From assembly GCA_031430575.1 (NCBI GenBank), contig JANPBT010000009.1, forward strand, positions 1 through 17,820: a DNA stretch of 17,820 nucleotides, read 5' to 3'. This DNA comes from JANMDS01 sp031430575. Lineage in GTDB: Bacteria > Pseudomonadota > Gammaproteobacteria > Burkholderiales > Casimicrobiaceae. Under the pieces are notes generated by a model, which searched no databases, had not been told where the DNA came from, and was given only the letters and a program-made list of their open reading frames with translations. Positions 1 to 7,791 of the stretch are shown one piece after another (the stretch's first letter is position 1; the number at the start of each line of letters is the position of its first letter). The position numbers and the translations under genes are program-made.

Positions 1-35
1 CGCAGATTAAGGCATATTTGATGCCTTAATCTGCG
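1..35 (-). terminator. Perfect 15-bp hairpin built from an inverted pair of the dispersed repeat; probable terminator
   Basis: Positions 1-15 are the exact reverse complement of 21-35, with a 5-base loop (16-20). The outer part of each arm is one end of the dispersed repeat: CGCAGATT at 1-8 is the tail of a reverse copy cut by the window edge, and 28-45 is a perfect forward copy. The stem therefore probably continues further left, beyond the window. It lies about 30 bases past the stop of the minus-strand gene at 67-564, where a terminator is expected. Any U-tract would fall outside the window, so terminator function is inferred from position and stem strength only. Confidence 0.6.
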
Positions 36-45
36 CCGCAGGTAT
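28..45 (+). repeat. Dispersed 18-bp repeat, perfect copy (intergenic)
   Basis: Exact match to AATCTGCGCCGCAGGTAT. It is the right-hand member of an inverted pair with the truncated copy at 1-8, downstream of the 67-564 gene. Confidence 0.95.
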
Positions 46-66
46 TTCTACGATTGCGCTGAGGTG

Positions 67-564
67 CTAGGCGGCAGCTTTTTGCGAAAGCGGATCTCCG
101 CGCAAGTAATCGATATGCGCTGAAAACGCATTTGCGCGCGCGGCGCCTGCAAACTCCATCAGTATTCCGCGCGCCTTTTCGAGCGCGTCGATGAAATTGT
201 CGTCGCTTTGCGCGCGATCAAGCTGCAAACACACTTTATCCGCCATCGGCCCGAGCGTATCCGCGAGCGTTTTTGTCGCGTACTTTCGCAATTGGGTGCG
301 CATCTCCATTGATTGCGGAATGAGCCGGACGACACTTGCAATTTGCGCGGTCGGTTTTTTCTCAACCAAGCCGAGATCAACTAGCTGTGTGATCGTCGAA
401 TAGCCGTTGCAGATGCCTGCAACGACGCGGTGAATTTCGGCCGCGGAGCGATTGCCATCCATCAAAATCAGCACCGTGCGCTGCGCGCCCGATAGCTCCC
501 CGCTTCCGGCCGCATGCACGTCATTGCCTTTAGTAGAGCGTGCGAAAACTGCTGATGTGTCCAT
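67..564 (-). CDS. Uncharacterised 165-residue protein with a winged-helix-like N-terminal half
   Basis: I do not recognise a named family. Residues about 24-70 (GELSGAQRTVLILMDG, then ...QLVDLGLVEKK) have the pattern of small winged-helix modules: two helices followed by a 'L-x-x-L-G-L-V-E' strand. The second half is charged and helical and contains a LGPMADK segment followed by an ALEKARGIL helix. No signal peptide or membrane segment is visible, so a soluble cytoplasmic protein is likely. No convincing Shine-Dalgarno sequence precedes the ATG. The 100 bases upstream (565-660) are clearly AT-rich, unlike the rest of the window, and are the likely promoter region. The gene is followed by the hairpin at 1-35. 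The separate S9 peptidase gene ends 150 bases upstream on the same strand, so this is probably its own transcription unit. Confidence 0.75.
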   Translation of the reverse strand: MDTSAVFARSTKGNDVHAAGSGELSGAQRTVLILMDGNRSAAEIHRVVAGICNGYSTITQLVDLGLVEKKPTAQIASVVRLIPQSMEMRTQLRKYATKTLADTLGPMADKVCLQLDRAQSDDNFIDALEKARGILMEFAGAARANAFSAHIDYLRGDPLSQKAAA

Positions 565-714
565 AAATTATTATGATTTCATGTAATTTGAATAATCATA
601 TTGGATTTTTGGACTAAATACAGCTGTTTGTCGAATGTTTTAATCTAGACAGCGATACTGTTGCAAAGTTTCCACGCCGAACGCGACGATTGCCCGAAAG
701 CGCCTGCATCGTCG

Positions 715-2679
715 CTATGATCCGGCGAAGCAGGCATTTAGAAATACGGTCTGCGCGTAAAAGAGATAGTCGGCATTTGCGCGCTTTGCAAAGCCATGGC
801 CTTCGTTATCGGCATAAAGCGTCCATACTGGTGTGCCGTTCGCGCGCACTTTTTCAACGATTTGCTGCGCTTCAAAAAACGGAACGCGCGGATCATTAAT
901 GCCATGCACGACGAAAAGAGGCTTTTTGATTTTATGGGCATTGGTCAACGGCGAGATGTTGGTCAGATGCGCGCGCATCGCGGGCTCGCGCTCATCGCCG
1001 TATTCGCTTCGGCGCAAATCGCGACGGTAGGTTTCTGTACGCTCAAGAAACGAGACGAAATTTGAAATGCCAACGGAATCTACCGCGCACGCAATTTTGT
1101 CGGAGTAAAAGGTGCTCACCGCCAGGCTCATATAGCCTCCATAGCTGCCTCCGGTGATCGCGATTTTTGATGCATTGAGATCAGGCTGCGATTTCACCCA
1201 ATCGAGCATAGCGCCGATATCTTTGACCGAATCTTCTCGCAAAAGCCCGTTATCGAGCGCTAGAAATGTCTTGCCAAACCCAGACGATCCACGCACGTTC
1301 GGCAACAGAATCGCTACGCCCAACTCATTTAAGTAGTAGTGCCAACGATTTAGGAAAGACGGACGCGATTGCGATTCAGGCCCCCCGTGAATACTCACCA
1401 TCACAGGGCGCGGACCGATAAATTTCGGATTCGGTCGATAGAGTATCCCAGAAATCTCGCGCCCATCAAAAGATTTCCAGCGTACGACCTCAGCCTTTGC
1501 CGAAAGTGTTTCTGTGAAATTTGCTGGCCGTGAATCCGTCCATTGCTCGATTTTTTTTTCCGGAACGTTAATTACAAACGCGTCCGAAGGCGCGTTCGGA
1601 CTAAATGCACTGAGCGCGATCATCGGCTCCGTCGGATGCCAACGCAGCCGTGAAAACTGCGCCGCAGGTAGTTTCGGTGTATCGATGGCTTCGAGCGTGC
1701 GTGCGTCGCGTAAGTGCAGCATAGTGGTGCCCGCTTCATTGGTGATGAAGGCCAAGATTTTGCGATCTGGCGAGAGCGCCCACGCCTCAACATCCCAATC
1801 GATTTTCTCTGAAACGGGTGTGCGCGCTCCTGTTGCGACATTCAACTTGAAGAGTTTTCGAAACTCACCTTTATCGTTGTCGTAGCGCCGTACGAAAATT
1901 TCCGATCCCACCGTCGCGTTATCTTCGTCTTCGTCGCCCATCTCCATTTCAGGCAATTCCCTACGCGCACCTGTTGTGAGCGTGTATTCCCACAATTTAC
2001 TTTCCGTTGCCGAGATGAATTGGCGCACCCAAAGCATGCCTTCTTTTTCACGCCAGAGTACTGGGTAAAAGCCCGCGCCATTAATGGTGAGCAGCAATTC
2101 CGCTTTTTCAGGCGCCAGGGGATCGACTGCACGGATGATCGCCTGCGCATCGGTTACGCCAGGTTTACTCAAGGGCGAAGAGGTGATGAGCACGCGCGTG
2201 CGCGCTCCATTCCAAAGGCCGAGGGCGTGGCGCGCGCTGTTATCGGTCAACTGTACGGACGCTTTTGATTTCGGGTCGAAGCGAAAAATCTGATTGGCTT
2301 CGCTTCCGCCAATGTCACGGGTTAACAAAAGGTAGGCGCCCGACTTCGGCTCCCACGCCCCGCCTCGCACGGGCTCATTAAAAAAAGTGATTTGCTCCAG
2401 AGGCGCGCCTGCACTGGCTTGGCGAAATAACTGATTACTTTGACCTGCGCGACGGGAAAGTGTCAAGCTGCCGTCGGTCGGATGCCAGCCGATCACTGTG
2501 GTTGGCTGAAATTGGGTATATCGATCCAGCGATTGCGCGAGCGACTTTGGAATGGGTGGAATACCGGTAATTTGCAGATTTGCGTTCGGCAAAATGATCT
2601 CTGCCGAGGGCTGCGCGATCGAAATCTGCGCCGCAGGTATCAGCAGGGCGAGTACCCCAAAAAAAGAAAAACGATTCAT
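715..2679 (-). CDS. Secreted S9-family (prolyl oligopeptidase-like) serine peptidase
   Basis: A 654-residue peptidase expected to cleave oligopeptides in the periplasm or outside the cell. Residues 1-23 form a signal peptide (MNRFSFFGVLALLIPAAQ...). The middle (about 60-400) has the repeated strand pattern of a beta-propeller similar to TolB or dipeptidyl-peptidase domains. The C-terminal third is an alpha/beta hydrolase with the whole triad visible: Ser512 in GGSYGGY, Asp596 in NDPRVP, His628 in NEGHGF; HGGPESQ is the oxyanion-side motif. An AAGGTGGA Shine-Dalgarno sequence lies a few bases before the ATG, supporting this start. It diverges from mutL with only 30 bases between, so the two promoters probably overlap each other's 5' ends. 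Two dispersed repeats lie inside: one encodes residues 14-19 of the signal peptide and one encodes LPAAQF near residue 337. Exact substrate is unknown. Confidence 0.9.
   Translation of the reverse strand: MNRFSFFGVLALLIPAAQISIAQPSAEIILPNANLQITGIPPIPKSLAQSLDRYTQFQPTTVIGWHPTDGSLTLSRRAGQSNQLFRQASAGAPLEQITFFNEPVRGGAWEPKSGAYLLLTRDIGGSEANQIFRFDPKSKASVQLTDNSARHALGLWNGARTRVLITSSPLSKPGVTDAQAIIRAVDPLAPEKAELLLTINGAGFYPVLWREKEGMLWVRQFISATESKLWEYTLTTGARRELPEMEMGDEDEDNATVGSEIFVRRYDNDKGEFRKLFKLNVATGARTPVSEKIDWDVEAWALSPDRKILAFITNEAGTTMLHLRDARTLEAIDTPKLPAAQFSRLRWHPTEPMIALSAFSPNAPSDAFVINVPEKKIEQWTDSRPANFTETLSAKAEVVRWKSFDGREISGILYRPNPKFIGPRPVMVSIHGGPESQSRPSFLNRWHYYLNELGVAILLPNVRGSSGFGKTFLALDNGLLREDSVKDIGAMLDWVKSQPDLNASKIAITGGSYGGYMSLAVSTFYSDKIACAVDSVGISNFVSFLERTETYRRDLRRSEYGDEREPAMRAHLTNISPLTNAHKIKKPLFVVHGINDPRVPFFEAQQIVEKVRANGTPVWTLYADNEGHGFAKRANADYLFYAQTVFLNACFAGS
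1654..1671 (+). repeat. Dispersed 18-bp repeat, 16/18 (in S9 peptidase gene)
   Basis: Core CTGCGCCGCAGGTA is exact; base 3 is A and base 18 is G. Read on the coding (minus) strand it gives LPAAQF. Confidence 0.9.
2623..2640 (+). repeat. Dispersed 18-bp repeat, perfect copy (in signal peptide of S9 peptidase)
   Basis: Exact match. On the coding strand it encodes IPAAQI, within the hydrophobic to cleavage region of the peptidase signal peptide. Confidence 0.95.
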
Positions 2680-2709
2680 TTCGATCCACCTTAATACAAT
2701 GGCGAGATT

Positions 2710-4536
2710 GTGACACTAAATATCCGCGCGCTTCCCGACCTGCTTATCAATCAAATCGCTGCAGGTGAGGTCATCGAGCGCCCTGCTGCAGCGCTCAAAG
2801 AGCTTTTAGAAAACAGCATTGACGCTGGGGCAACTCAGGTCGATATTGAGCTGCGCGCAGGGGGCACTGAGCTGATTCGCGTGACCGATAACGGCAGCGG
2901 GATACCCGCGGCGCAACTCGCCCTCGCGCTTGCCCGCCACGCCACTTCTAAGATCGCATCGCTCGATGATTTAGAAAACGTCGCAAGCTTTGGCTTTCGC
3001 GGCGAAGCGCTGGCCTCCATTGCTGCCGTCGCCCGCGTCGCCTTAACCTCACGCACAGCGGATGCTGAGAATGGCGCACGCATCGAAGCCGATAGCGGCA
3101 CGCTCACCGAAGTTGCGCCAGCGGCCGCTAAGCCCGGCACCCAGATTACGGTGAGTGCGCTTTTTCATAATACGCCCGCGCGCCGAAAATTTTTAAAAAC
3201 GGAAGGTACGGAAAACGCCCACGCGCTGGAAGCGGTGCGCCGGCTGGCAATCGTGCATCCTGATGTCGCGATTTCGCTCACGCATAACAGCCGAGCATCG
3301 TTGTCACTGCCCAAGCAATCGGGCGCGGCCCGGGTCGCTGCCGTCTTGAGCGATACTTGGCTCACCCACGCAGCATCGGTGAGCGCGAGCGTGCTCACCG
3401 ATGCTGGCGAAATGAGCATACGTGGTTGGGTGGTGCGCCCGGCGTATGCTGCCGCTGCCCGCGATGAGCAATATTTGTATGTCAATAATCGCTACGTGCG
3501 CGATCGTACGATTGCCCATGCGATTAAAGAGGCGCTGCGCGATGTGTTGCATCACGATAAATCGGCATCGTTTGTGCTTTTCTTAAGCGTACCTGCGGCG
3601 CAAGTTGATGTGAATGTGCATCCGGCCAAAAGTGAGGTGCGCTTTCGGCAATCGCAGGCCGTACATCAGTTTGTGCGCCATGCCGTCGCAAAAGCATTAA
3701 GTGCAAACGCAGCCGATGCGCCCGCCGTCGATGCCGCCCAAAAGCTCTTTGGTGCGACCACGCACTACGCGCCCGTCTCAGAAAATCTACCGCTGCAAAT
3801 TAACGAAAACCGCACGCCGTATGCGGCCTTTGCCGCGCCATCCTTTCAAAATCCACCGCCCACCGATATGGCGCGGATGATGCAGATGTTTGGTCGTGAT
3901 TCGGGGCAATCTGCGCCGCAGGTATTGGAAGACCCCACGCATCACGCCCACCCGCTAGGTTACGCGGTTGCGCAATTGCATGGCATCTATATCCTTGCCC
4001 AAAATGCCGCTGGGCTTGTGCTCGTCGATATGCACGCCGCGCACGAGCGCATCGTCTATGAGCGCATGAAAGCGCAAATCGATGTTGCGGGCGGCGCAAT
4101 CGCTGCGCAGCAATTGCTCGTGCCAGCGGTCTTTCATGCCGAAGCGCTCGAGCTTGCCACCGCCACCGAGGCCAGCGAATTTTTGCAGCGCATCGGCATG
4201 GATGTTGCGCCCATTGGCGTAAATCAGCTTGCCGTGCGTAGCGTGCCGCTTTTGCTCGCGCGCGCAGATGCAGCGATGCTGGCGCGCGATGTCTTGCGCG
4301 ATATTGCAAAAGTGGGCACGAGCGAGGCTCTCGCCGCCAAGCAAGAGGCGCTGCTTTCGACAATGGCCTGCCACGCCGCCGTGCGCGCCAACCGCAATTT
4401 AACGACACCCGAAATGAACGGTTTGCTGCGGGAAATGGAATCCACCGAGCGCGCAAATCAGTGCAATCATGGCCGCCCAACGTGGTATCAACTTTCGCTC
4501 GCCGATTTAGATAAATTATTCCAGCGCGGGCGATGA
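2710..4536 (+). CDS. mutL: DNA mismatch repair protein MutL
   Basis: MutL couples MutS mismatch recognition to strand incision. The 608-residue protein has the full GHKL ATPase: NQIAAGEV, ELLENSIDAG with catalytic Glu31 and Asn35, DNGSGI at 60-65, GFRGEALASIA near 96-106. VNVHPAKSEVRF closes the N-terminal half. The C-terminal domain keeps the endonuclease signature D440-M-H-A-A-H-E-R-x3-E451, plus ACHAAVRA, CNHGRP (585-590) and a terminal FQR. It is therefore predicted to be a nicking MutL, as in bacteria without MutH. The start is GTG at 2710; an ATG at 2699 is out of frame and stops at once. The stop overlaps the miaA start (ATGA). A perfect repeat encodes SAPQV in the linker (3908-3925). 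Weaker copies (14/18 at 2902-2919, 15/18 at 3589-3606) encode IPAAQL just after DNGSG and VPAAQV before VNVHPAK. Confidence 0.97.
   Translation: MTLNIRALPDLLINQIAAGEVIERPAAALKELLENSIDAGATQVDIELRAGGTELIRVTDNGSGIPAAQLALALARHATSKIASLDDLENVASFGFRGEALASIAAVARVALTSRTADAENGARIEADSGTLTEVAPAAAKPGTQITVSALFHNTPARRKFLKTEGTENAHALEAVRRLAIVHPDVAISLTHNSRASLSLPKQSGAARVAAVLSDTWLTHAASVSASVLTDAGEMSIRGWVVRPAYAAAARDEQYLYVNNRYVRDRTIAHAIKEALRDVLHHDKSASFVLFLSVPAAQVDVNVHPAKSEVRFRQSQAVHQFVRHAVAKALSANAADAPAVDAAQKLFGATTHYAPVSENLPLQINENRTPYAAFAAPSFQNPPPTDMARMMQMFGRDSGQSAPQVLEDPTHHAHPLGYAVAQLHGIYILAQNAAGLVLVDMHAAHERIVYERMKAQIDVAGGAIAAQQLLVPAVFHAEALELATATEASEFLQRIGMDVAPIGVNQLAVRSVPLLLARADAAMLARDVLRDIAKVGTSEALAAKQEALLSTMACHAAVRANRNLTTPEMNGLLREMESTERANQCNHGRPTWYQLSLADLDKLFQRGR
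3908..3925 (+). repeat. Dispersed 18-bp repeat, perfect copy (in mutL linker)
   Basis: Exact match, read as SAPQV in the variable linker between the ATPase and C-terminal domains of MutL, a place where added residues are likely to be tolerated. Confidence 0.95.
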
Positions 4537-5471
4537 AGCCTGCGCTGCACTTTTTACTCGGCCCGACAGCGAGCGGCAAATCTGGGCTTGCAATGCAATT
4601 GGCTGCGCGTGATCCGGCGATCGAAATCATATCGATCGATTCGGCGCAGGTCTATCGCGACATGAATGTCGGCACAGCCAAGCCATCGATTGCCGAGCAA
4701 GCGCAGGTGCGTCATCATTTGATCGATACGATTTCGCCAGTGCAGCAATGGTCGGTCGCGCAGTATTGCGCGGCCTTTAACATAGCGCTCGCCGACATTG
4801 CGATGCGCGGAAAAACGCCGTTGATCGTTGGCGGCACGATGATGTATGTGAGCGCGCTTATCGAGGGATTATCTGAAATACCTGCGGCGCAGATTGACCT
4901 TCGTGATGAGATTGGCGAGCGCGCGGCGCGACACGGCTGGCCCGCGCTGCACGCGGAGTTAGCCCGCGTTGATCCGATCACGGCGCAACGCTTGCCGCCG
5001 ACCGATGCCCAGCGCATTTCGCGCGCGTTAGAAGTCTTTCATGCAACGGGAAAGCCGCTGTCGTCCTTTCAAGGAGATCGCAAGCCGCTGCTCAGCGCAC
5101 ACGCGCCAACGTTAATTTTGTTAGAGCCCGGTGATCGCAGTGCGCTACATGCGCGTATCGGCGAGCGCTTCGATGCCATGCTGCGCGATGGCTTGCTCGA
5201 TGAGGTCGAAAATCTACGCCGCAGGTATGCGCTTAGCGCAGCCTTGCCTTCGATGCGTTGCGTGGGTTATCGGCAAGCATGGCAATTTCTTGAAAACGAA
5301 ATATCAAAAAGCAAAATGCGGGAGCATGGAATTGCCGCTACCCGGCAGCTCGCCAAGCGTCAGCTCACCTGGCAGCGCAATCAGTTCGCAGCATTTCATC
5401 CAATGGTCATTGATCCGCTCGCGCACGATGCTTTTACGCAAGTGCTTCGTATCGTCAATGGCGTCGGCTAG
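4533..5471 (+). CDS. miaA: tRNA dimethylallyltransferase MiaA
   Basis: Transfers the dimethylallyl group to N6 of adenine 37 in tRNAs that read codons beginning with U, which stabilises codon pairing. At 312 residues it has normal family length. Visible motifs are the P-loop GPTASGKSG (10-18), IDSAQVYRDMNVGTAKP (35-51, the substrate and tRNA-contacting segment), the GGTMMYVSAL loop, and LAKRQLTWQRNQF near the C-terminus. It overlaps mutL by four bases (ATGA), so translation is probably coupled; a mutL-miaA order is common in proteobacteria. The stop shares a CTAG with the stop of the convergent permease gene. Two repeats are inside: 4878-4895 gives IPAAQI near residue 116, where other MiaA proteins have a Pro/Ala-rich turn, and 5211-5228 gives NLRRRY. 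Confidence 0.97.
   Translation: MKPALHFLLGPTASGKSGLAMQLAARDPAIEIISIDSAQVYRDMNVGTAKPSIAEQAQVRHHLIDTISPVQQWSVAQYCAAFNIALADIAMRGKTPLIVGGTMMYVSALIEGLSEIPAAQIDLRDEIGERAARHGWPALHAELARVDPITAQRLPPTDAQRISRALEVFHATGKPLSSFQGDRKPLLSAHAPTLILLEPGDRSALHARIGERFDAMLRDGLLDEVENLRRRYALSAALPSMRCVGYRQAWQFLENEISKSKMREHGIAATRQLAKRQLTWQRNQFAAFHPMVIDPLAHDAFTQVLRIVNGVG
4878..4895 (-). repeat. Dispersed 18-bp repeat, perfect reverse copy (in miaA)
   Basis: Exact ATACCTGCGGCGCAGATT, read as IPAAQI in MiaA. Confidence 0.95.
5211..5228 (+). repeat. Dispersed 18-bp repeat, 17/18 (in miaA)
   Basis: One change (base 6, G to A). This is the only gene-internal copy read as NLRRRY. Confidence 0.85.
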
Positions 5472-6352
5472 TTCGCGCGTTTCCCGCCAAAAATAGCGAG
5501 CAACGATGCGCTCACAATCAAGGCGCCGCCCGCAAGCGTCGCAGCGGTTAACTTCGCGTCATCCAGCACCACAGCGCTGATCGCGGCAAACAACACTTCA
5601 GAAATCATAATCACTGAGAGTGCGTTTGCTGCAAGCCTTGGCGCAGCATATTGCAGCGCGATATTGGCGATCAATACCGCGAGCGCAAACGCTGCGAGCA
5701 CCATCCAGACCGAAAACTGCGCCGCAGGTATTGCCAGCGCCTTACCAAAAATAGTCGCGAGCCCAATGGCGATCAAGGGCAGGATTGCGCCGCCAATAAA
5801 AATCGCGAATGCGCGGGCTTCGTCGGTGTCGTTAGAAAATTTGCGCAGCAAGACGTTGTTTAACCCAAACATCGCACCGCCGCCAACCGCAAGCCAATCG
5901 CCAGTCGACTGCGGGATCGGCAGCACAATCGCTCCTTGCCCAAGAACCAACGCTGCGCCGAGCAGCGCAATGGCTACGCGCACGCAGGCAGATAGCGTAA
6001 TGCGCTCACCTAGCAGCGCGCGCGCCATGAACACGACCCAGATCGGCATCAGATAAAAAAGTAGAAACGACCGCACCACGTCACCGGTGACCAATGCCGC
6101 ATTGAAAAGTACATTCGTCAGCCCCGCGGCCATCGCCAGCCAGAGCAGATGCGGTGCGCGCAAAAATGCCCCGACCGCAGCTGGGCGCAACACCGCGACA
6201 AACCCGGCGCAAAACATAAAGATAATGCACGTCACCCATAGTGCAGGCAGGCCGCGCGCATCGAGCCAGCGCAGCGGCAGCCAGCTCACGCCCCATACCA
6301 ATGCATTGATGAGCGCGCAGAAGACGGCAAGGGGAGGAAAACGTGGAGGCAT
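5468..6352 (-). CDS. EamA/DMT-superfamily permease with about ten membrane segments
   Basis: A 294-residue inner-membrane protein composed almost wholly of hydrophobic helices, in the two-repeat pattern of drug/metabolite transporters (EamA, RhaT-like). Examples are VFCALINALVWGVSWLPLRW at the start, a LLFYLMPIWVVFMARALLGE segment mid-protein, and AVLIANIALQYAAPRLAANA later. Substrates of this family range from amino acids and metabolites to drugs, and nothing here decides between them. The ATG lies at 6350-6352 and a dispersed repeat (6351-6368) covers the start codon and the bases just before it. That leaves only an AGGT two bases before the ATG as a weak ribosome-binding signal. A second repeat (5714-5731) encodes IPAAQF in a loop. 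The gene converges on miaA and diverges from the Bug receptor gene, which may or may not be related in function. Confidence 0.88.
   Translation of the reverse strand: MPPRFPPLAVFCALINALVWGVSWLPLRWLDARGLPALWVTCIIFMFCAGFVAVLRPAAVGAFLRAPHLLWLAMAAGLTNVLFNAALVTGDVVRSFLLFYLMPIWVVFMARALLGERITLSACVRVAIALLGAALVLGQGAIVLPIPQSTGDWLAVGGGAMFGLNNVLLRKFSNDTDEARAFAIFIGGAILPLIAIGLATIFGKALAIPAAQFSVWMVLAAFALAVLIANIALQYAAPRLAANALSVIMISEVLFAAISAVVLDDAKLTAATLAGGALIVSASLLAIFGGKRAN
5714..5731 (+). repeat. Dispersed 18-bp repeat, 17/18 (in permease gene)
   Basis: Only base 3 differs (A for T). On the coding strand it reads IPAAQF, between two membrane helices. Confidence 0.92.
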
Positions 6353-6368
6353 ACCTGCGGCGCAGATG
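6351..6368 (-). repeat. Dispersed 18-bp repeat, 17/18, spanning the permease start codon
   Basis: Reverse copy with only the last base changed. Its first two bases belong to the ATG of the minus-strand permease, so the repeat forms that gene's immediate 5' leader. Confidence 0.92.
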
Positions 6369-6441
6369 TGCGCTTTGAGACGAGTAAATGCGTATTACAC
6401 CGCAATCGCTAAACTCGCTCAAAATCAACGAGGATTGACCC

Positions 6442-7401
6442 ATGCAACGATTACTCATTGCGCTCGCCGCAACGCTTACCAGCGCCATCGCCACTGCCCA
6501 AGCATTTCCGACCAAACCGATCACGCTCGTCGTACCGGTCACCCCCGGCGGCTCGACCGATCTCATGGCGCGGCAAATGGCCGAGCCCCTTGGCAGAGCG
6601 CTCGGTCAATCGGTGATTGTCGAAAACCGCCCCGGTGCTTCGGGCAATATCGCCGCGAGCTACGTGGCAAAAGCAAAGGGCGATGGCTACACGTTGCTCT
6701 GCGCTTACTCTGGGTTTCACGAGGCCAATCCGTTTCTCTTTAAAAATATTGATTGGGACCCGGTGAAAGATTTTGTGCCCGTCGCGCTTGTGCTCGACTC
6801 ACCGCAAGCCATTGCGGTGAGCGAGAAATTACCAGTGAAATCGTTTAAAGAGTTGGTCGCCTATATCAGGGCCAATCCGGGCAAATTAAATTACGGCACT
6901 GCTGGTGCTGGTTCGTTGCACCACATATCAGGCGCTTTACTTGAGCAGCTTGCCGGCGGCACGATGACGGCGGTCGCCTATAAAGGCACGGGCCCGGCAG
7001 TCACCGATCTCGCCGCGGGCAACGTAGATATTGTGATTACCACGCCACCGGGCGTGCTCCCGCTTTCGCAAGCGGGCAAGATTCGCATCTTGGCGGTCAC
7101 GGGCAATAAGCGCGTGCCCTCGTTGCCCAATACGCCAACAACCGCAGAAGAAGGCTTTCCCAACTTTTCAGTCAACGCTTGGTTTGGCTTCGTCGCGCCA
7201 AAGGGCACGCCCGATGATGTGGTCAAAAAACTATCCGACGAAATGGGCAAAGTCGCCGCAGCCGAAGGATTTAGAAAAGGCGTGGAAGGCGCGGGTGGTG
7301 CAATTGCCTTTCAAGATTTCAAGCAATTTGATGCCACGATCAAACGCGATATTGAAAGCTTTAAGCGCGTGATTGCGGAAAAGAAAATTACGGCGGAGTG
7401 A
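6442..7401 (+). CDS. Bug-family (tripartite tricarboxylate transporter) periplasmic solute receptor
   Basis: A 319-residue extracytoplasmic binding protein of the TctC/Bug family, which captures organic acids and similar small metabolites in the periplasm. Residues 1-21 are a signal peptide ending ATAQA. The mature protein begins FPTKPITLVVPVTPGGSTD, the diagnostic start of this family. It continues with VENRPGASGNIAA and GTAGAGSLHH, which belong to the ligand-binding regions. AGGA seven bases before the ATG (6431-6434) is a good ribosome-binding site. No TctA or TctB membrane partner is nearby. It is therefore an orphan receptor, as is very common in Burkholderiales, and must share a transporter encoded elsewhere or serve in sensing. 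The adjacent divergent EamA permease is from a different family. The ligand cannot be read from sequence. Confidence 0.95.
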   Translation: MQRLLIALAATLTSAIATAQAFPTKPITLVVPVTPGGSTDLMARQMAEPLGRALGQSVIVENRPGASGNIAASYVAKAKGDGYTLLCAYSGFHEANPFLFKNIDWDPVKDFVPVALVLDSPQAIAVSEKLPVKSFKELVAYIRANPGKLNYGTAGAGSLHHISGALLEQLAGGTMTAVAYKGTGPAVTDLAAGNVDIVITTPPGVLPLSQAGKIRILAVTGNKRVPSLPNTPTTAEEGFPNFSVNAWFGFVAPKGTPDDVVKKLSDEMGKVAAAEGFRKGVEGAGGAIAFQDFKQFDATIKRDIESFKRVIAEKKITAE

Positions 7402-7748
7402 GGCGATCTCCAGCCGATTAAGCTTATGCGGGCGCTGAAAGTTTTTAAAGCAAAAGATCGCCTTAACTTATGGGCTCATTCGAATCGAGCCAAAACAGTT
7501 TGCCCCGCTGGTTTCGAACGGTGTCAGTCGCTGCGCCGCTAATTTTGCCCCGTGTGTATTGCCTGCCAAGCGTCCACGCTATAGAGTAGAGAGCGCTCGG
7601 GCAGGTTTAAAAATACGCGTGATCGATCACTGCGTAGCCTATTCGCCTACGTCCTTTGGATTGGGATGCCGAGCGATATCGACATTGGAAAAACTTCGCC
7701 ATTGGGCGCGATGGCACGTAGCATTCCCTCAGCAAGCAGGAGCACCTA

Positions 7749-7783
7749 ATCGAAATTTTCGATTAAATCTGCGCCGCAGGTAG
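7749..7783 (-). terminator. Possible terminator of the cupin operon: short stem next to a dispersed repeat
   Basis: AATCGAAA and TTTCGATT (7749-7765) pair as 8 bp around one base. On the cupin strand this stem follows the repeat at 7766-7783, shortly after the stop codon. A stem with such a tiny loop and no clear U-tract is weak evidence; the position is the main argument. Confidence 0.25.
7766..7783 (+). repeat. Dispersed 18-bp repeat, 17/18 (intergenic, downstream of cupin gene)
   Basis: Only base 18 differs (G). It lies nine bases past the end of the minus-strand cupin gene. Confidence 0.93.
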
Positions 7784-7791
7784 AGCGGGTT

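Larger units (their letters stand above)
7402..7791. other. Gene-free interval between Bug receptor and cupin genes
   Basis: No supported gene. It holds the repeat at 7766-7783 and an 8-bp stem at 7749-7765 beside it. A 9-bp inverted repeat (7401-7409 with 7455-7463, 45 bases apart) directly follows the receptor stop codon and lacks a T-tract. A 74-codon plus-strand frame (7559-7783) ends inside the repeat and has no family features or good start, so it is not called. Confidence 0.6.

Noticed and set aside
3800..4630. 276-codon minus-strand open frame opposite mutL
   Set aside because: Composition is Arg/Ala/Cys-rich without family motifs, as expected for an antisense shadow of a GC-rich gene; mutL is certain on the plus strand.
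7471..7492. tRNA T-arm-like stretch (GCTCATTCGAATCGAGC)
   Set aside because: Only four stem pairs, and no anticodon arm, D-arm or acceptor partner could be found around it.
7559..7783. 74-codon plus-strand frame in the 7.4-7.8 kb gap
   Set aside because: No ribosome-binding site, no recognisable motif, and its end is just the dispersed repeat read as NLRRR.
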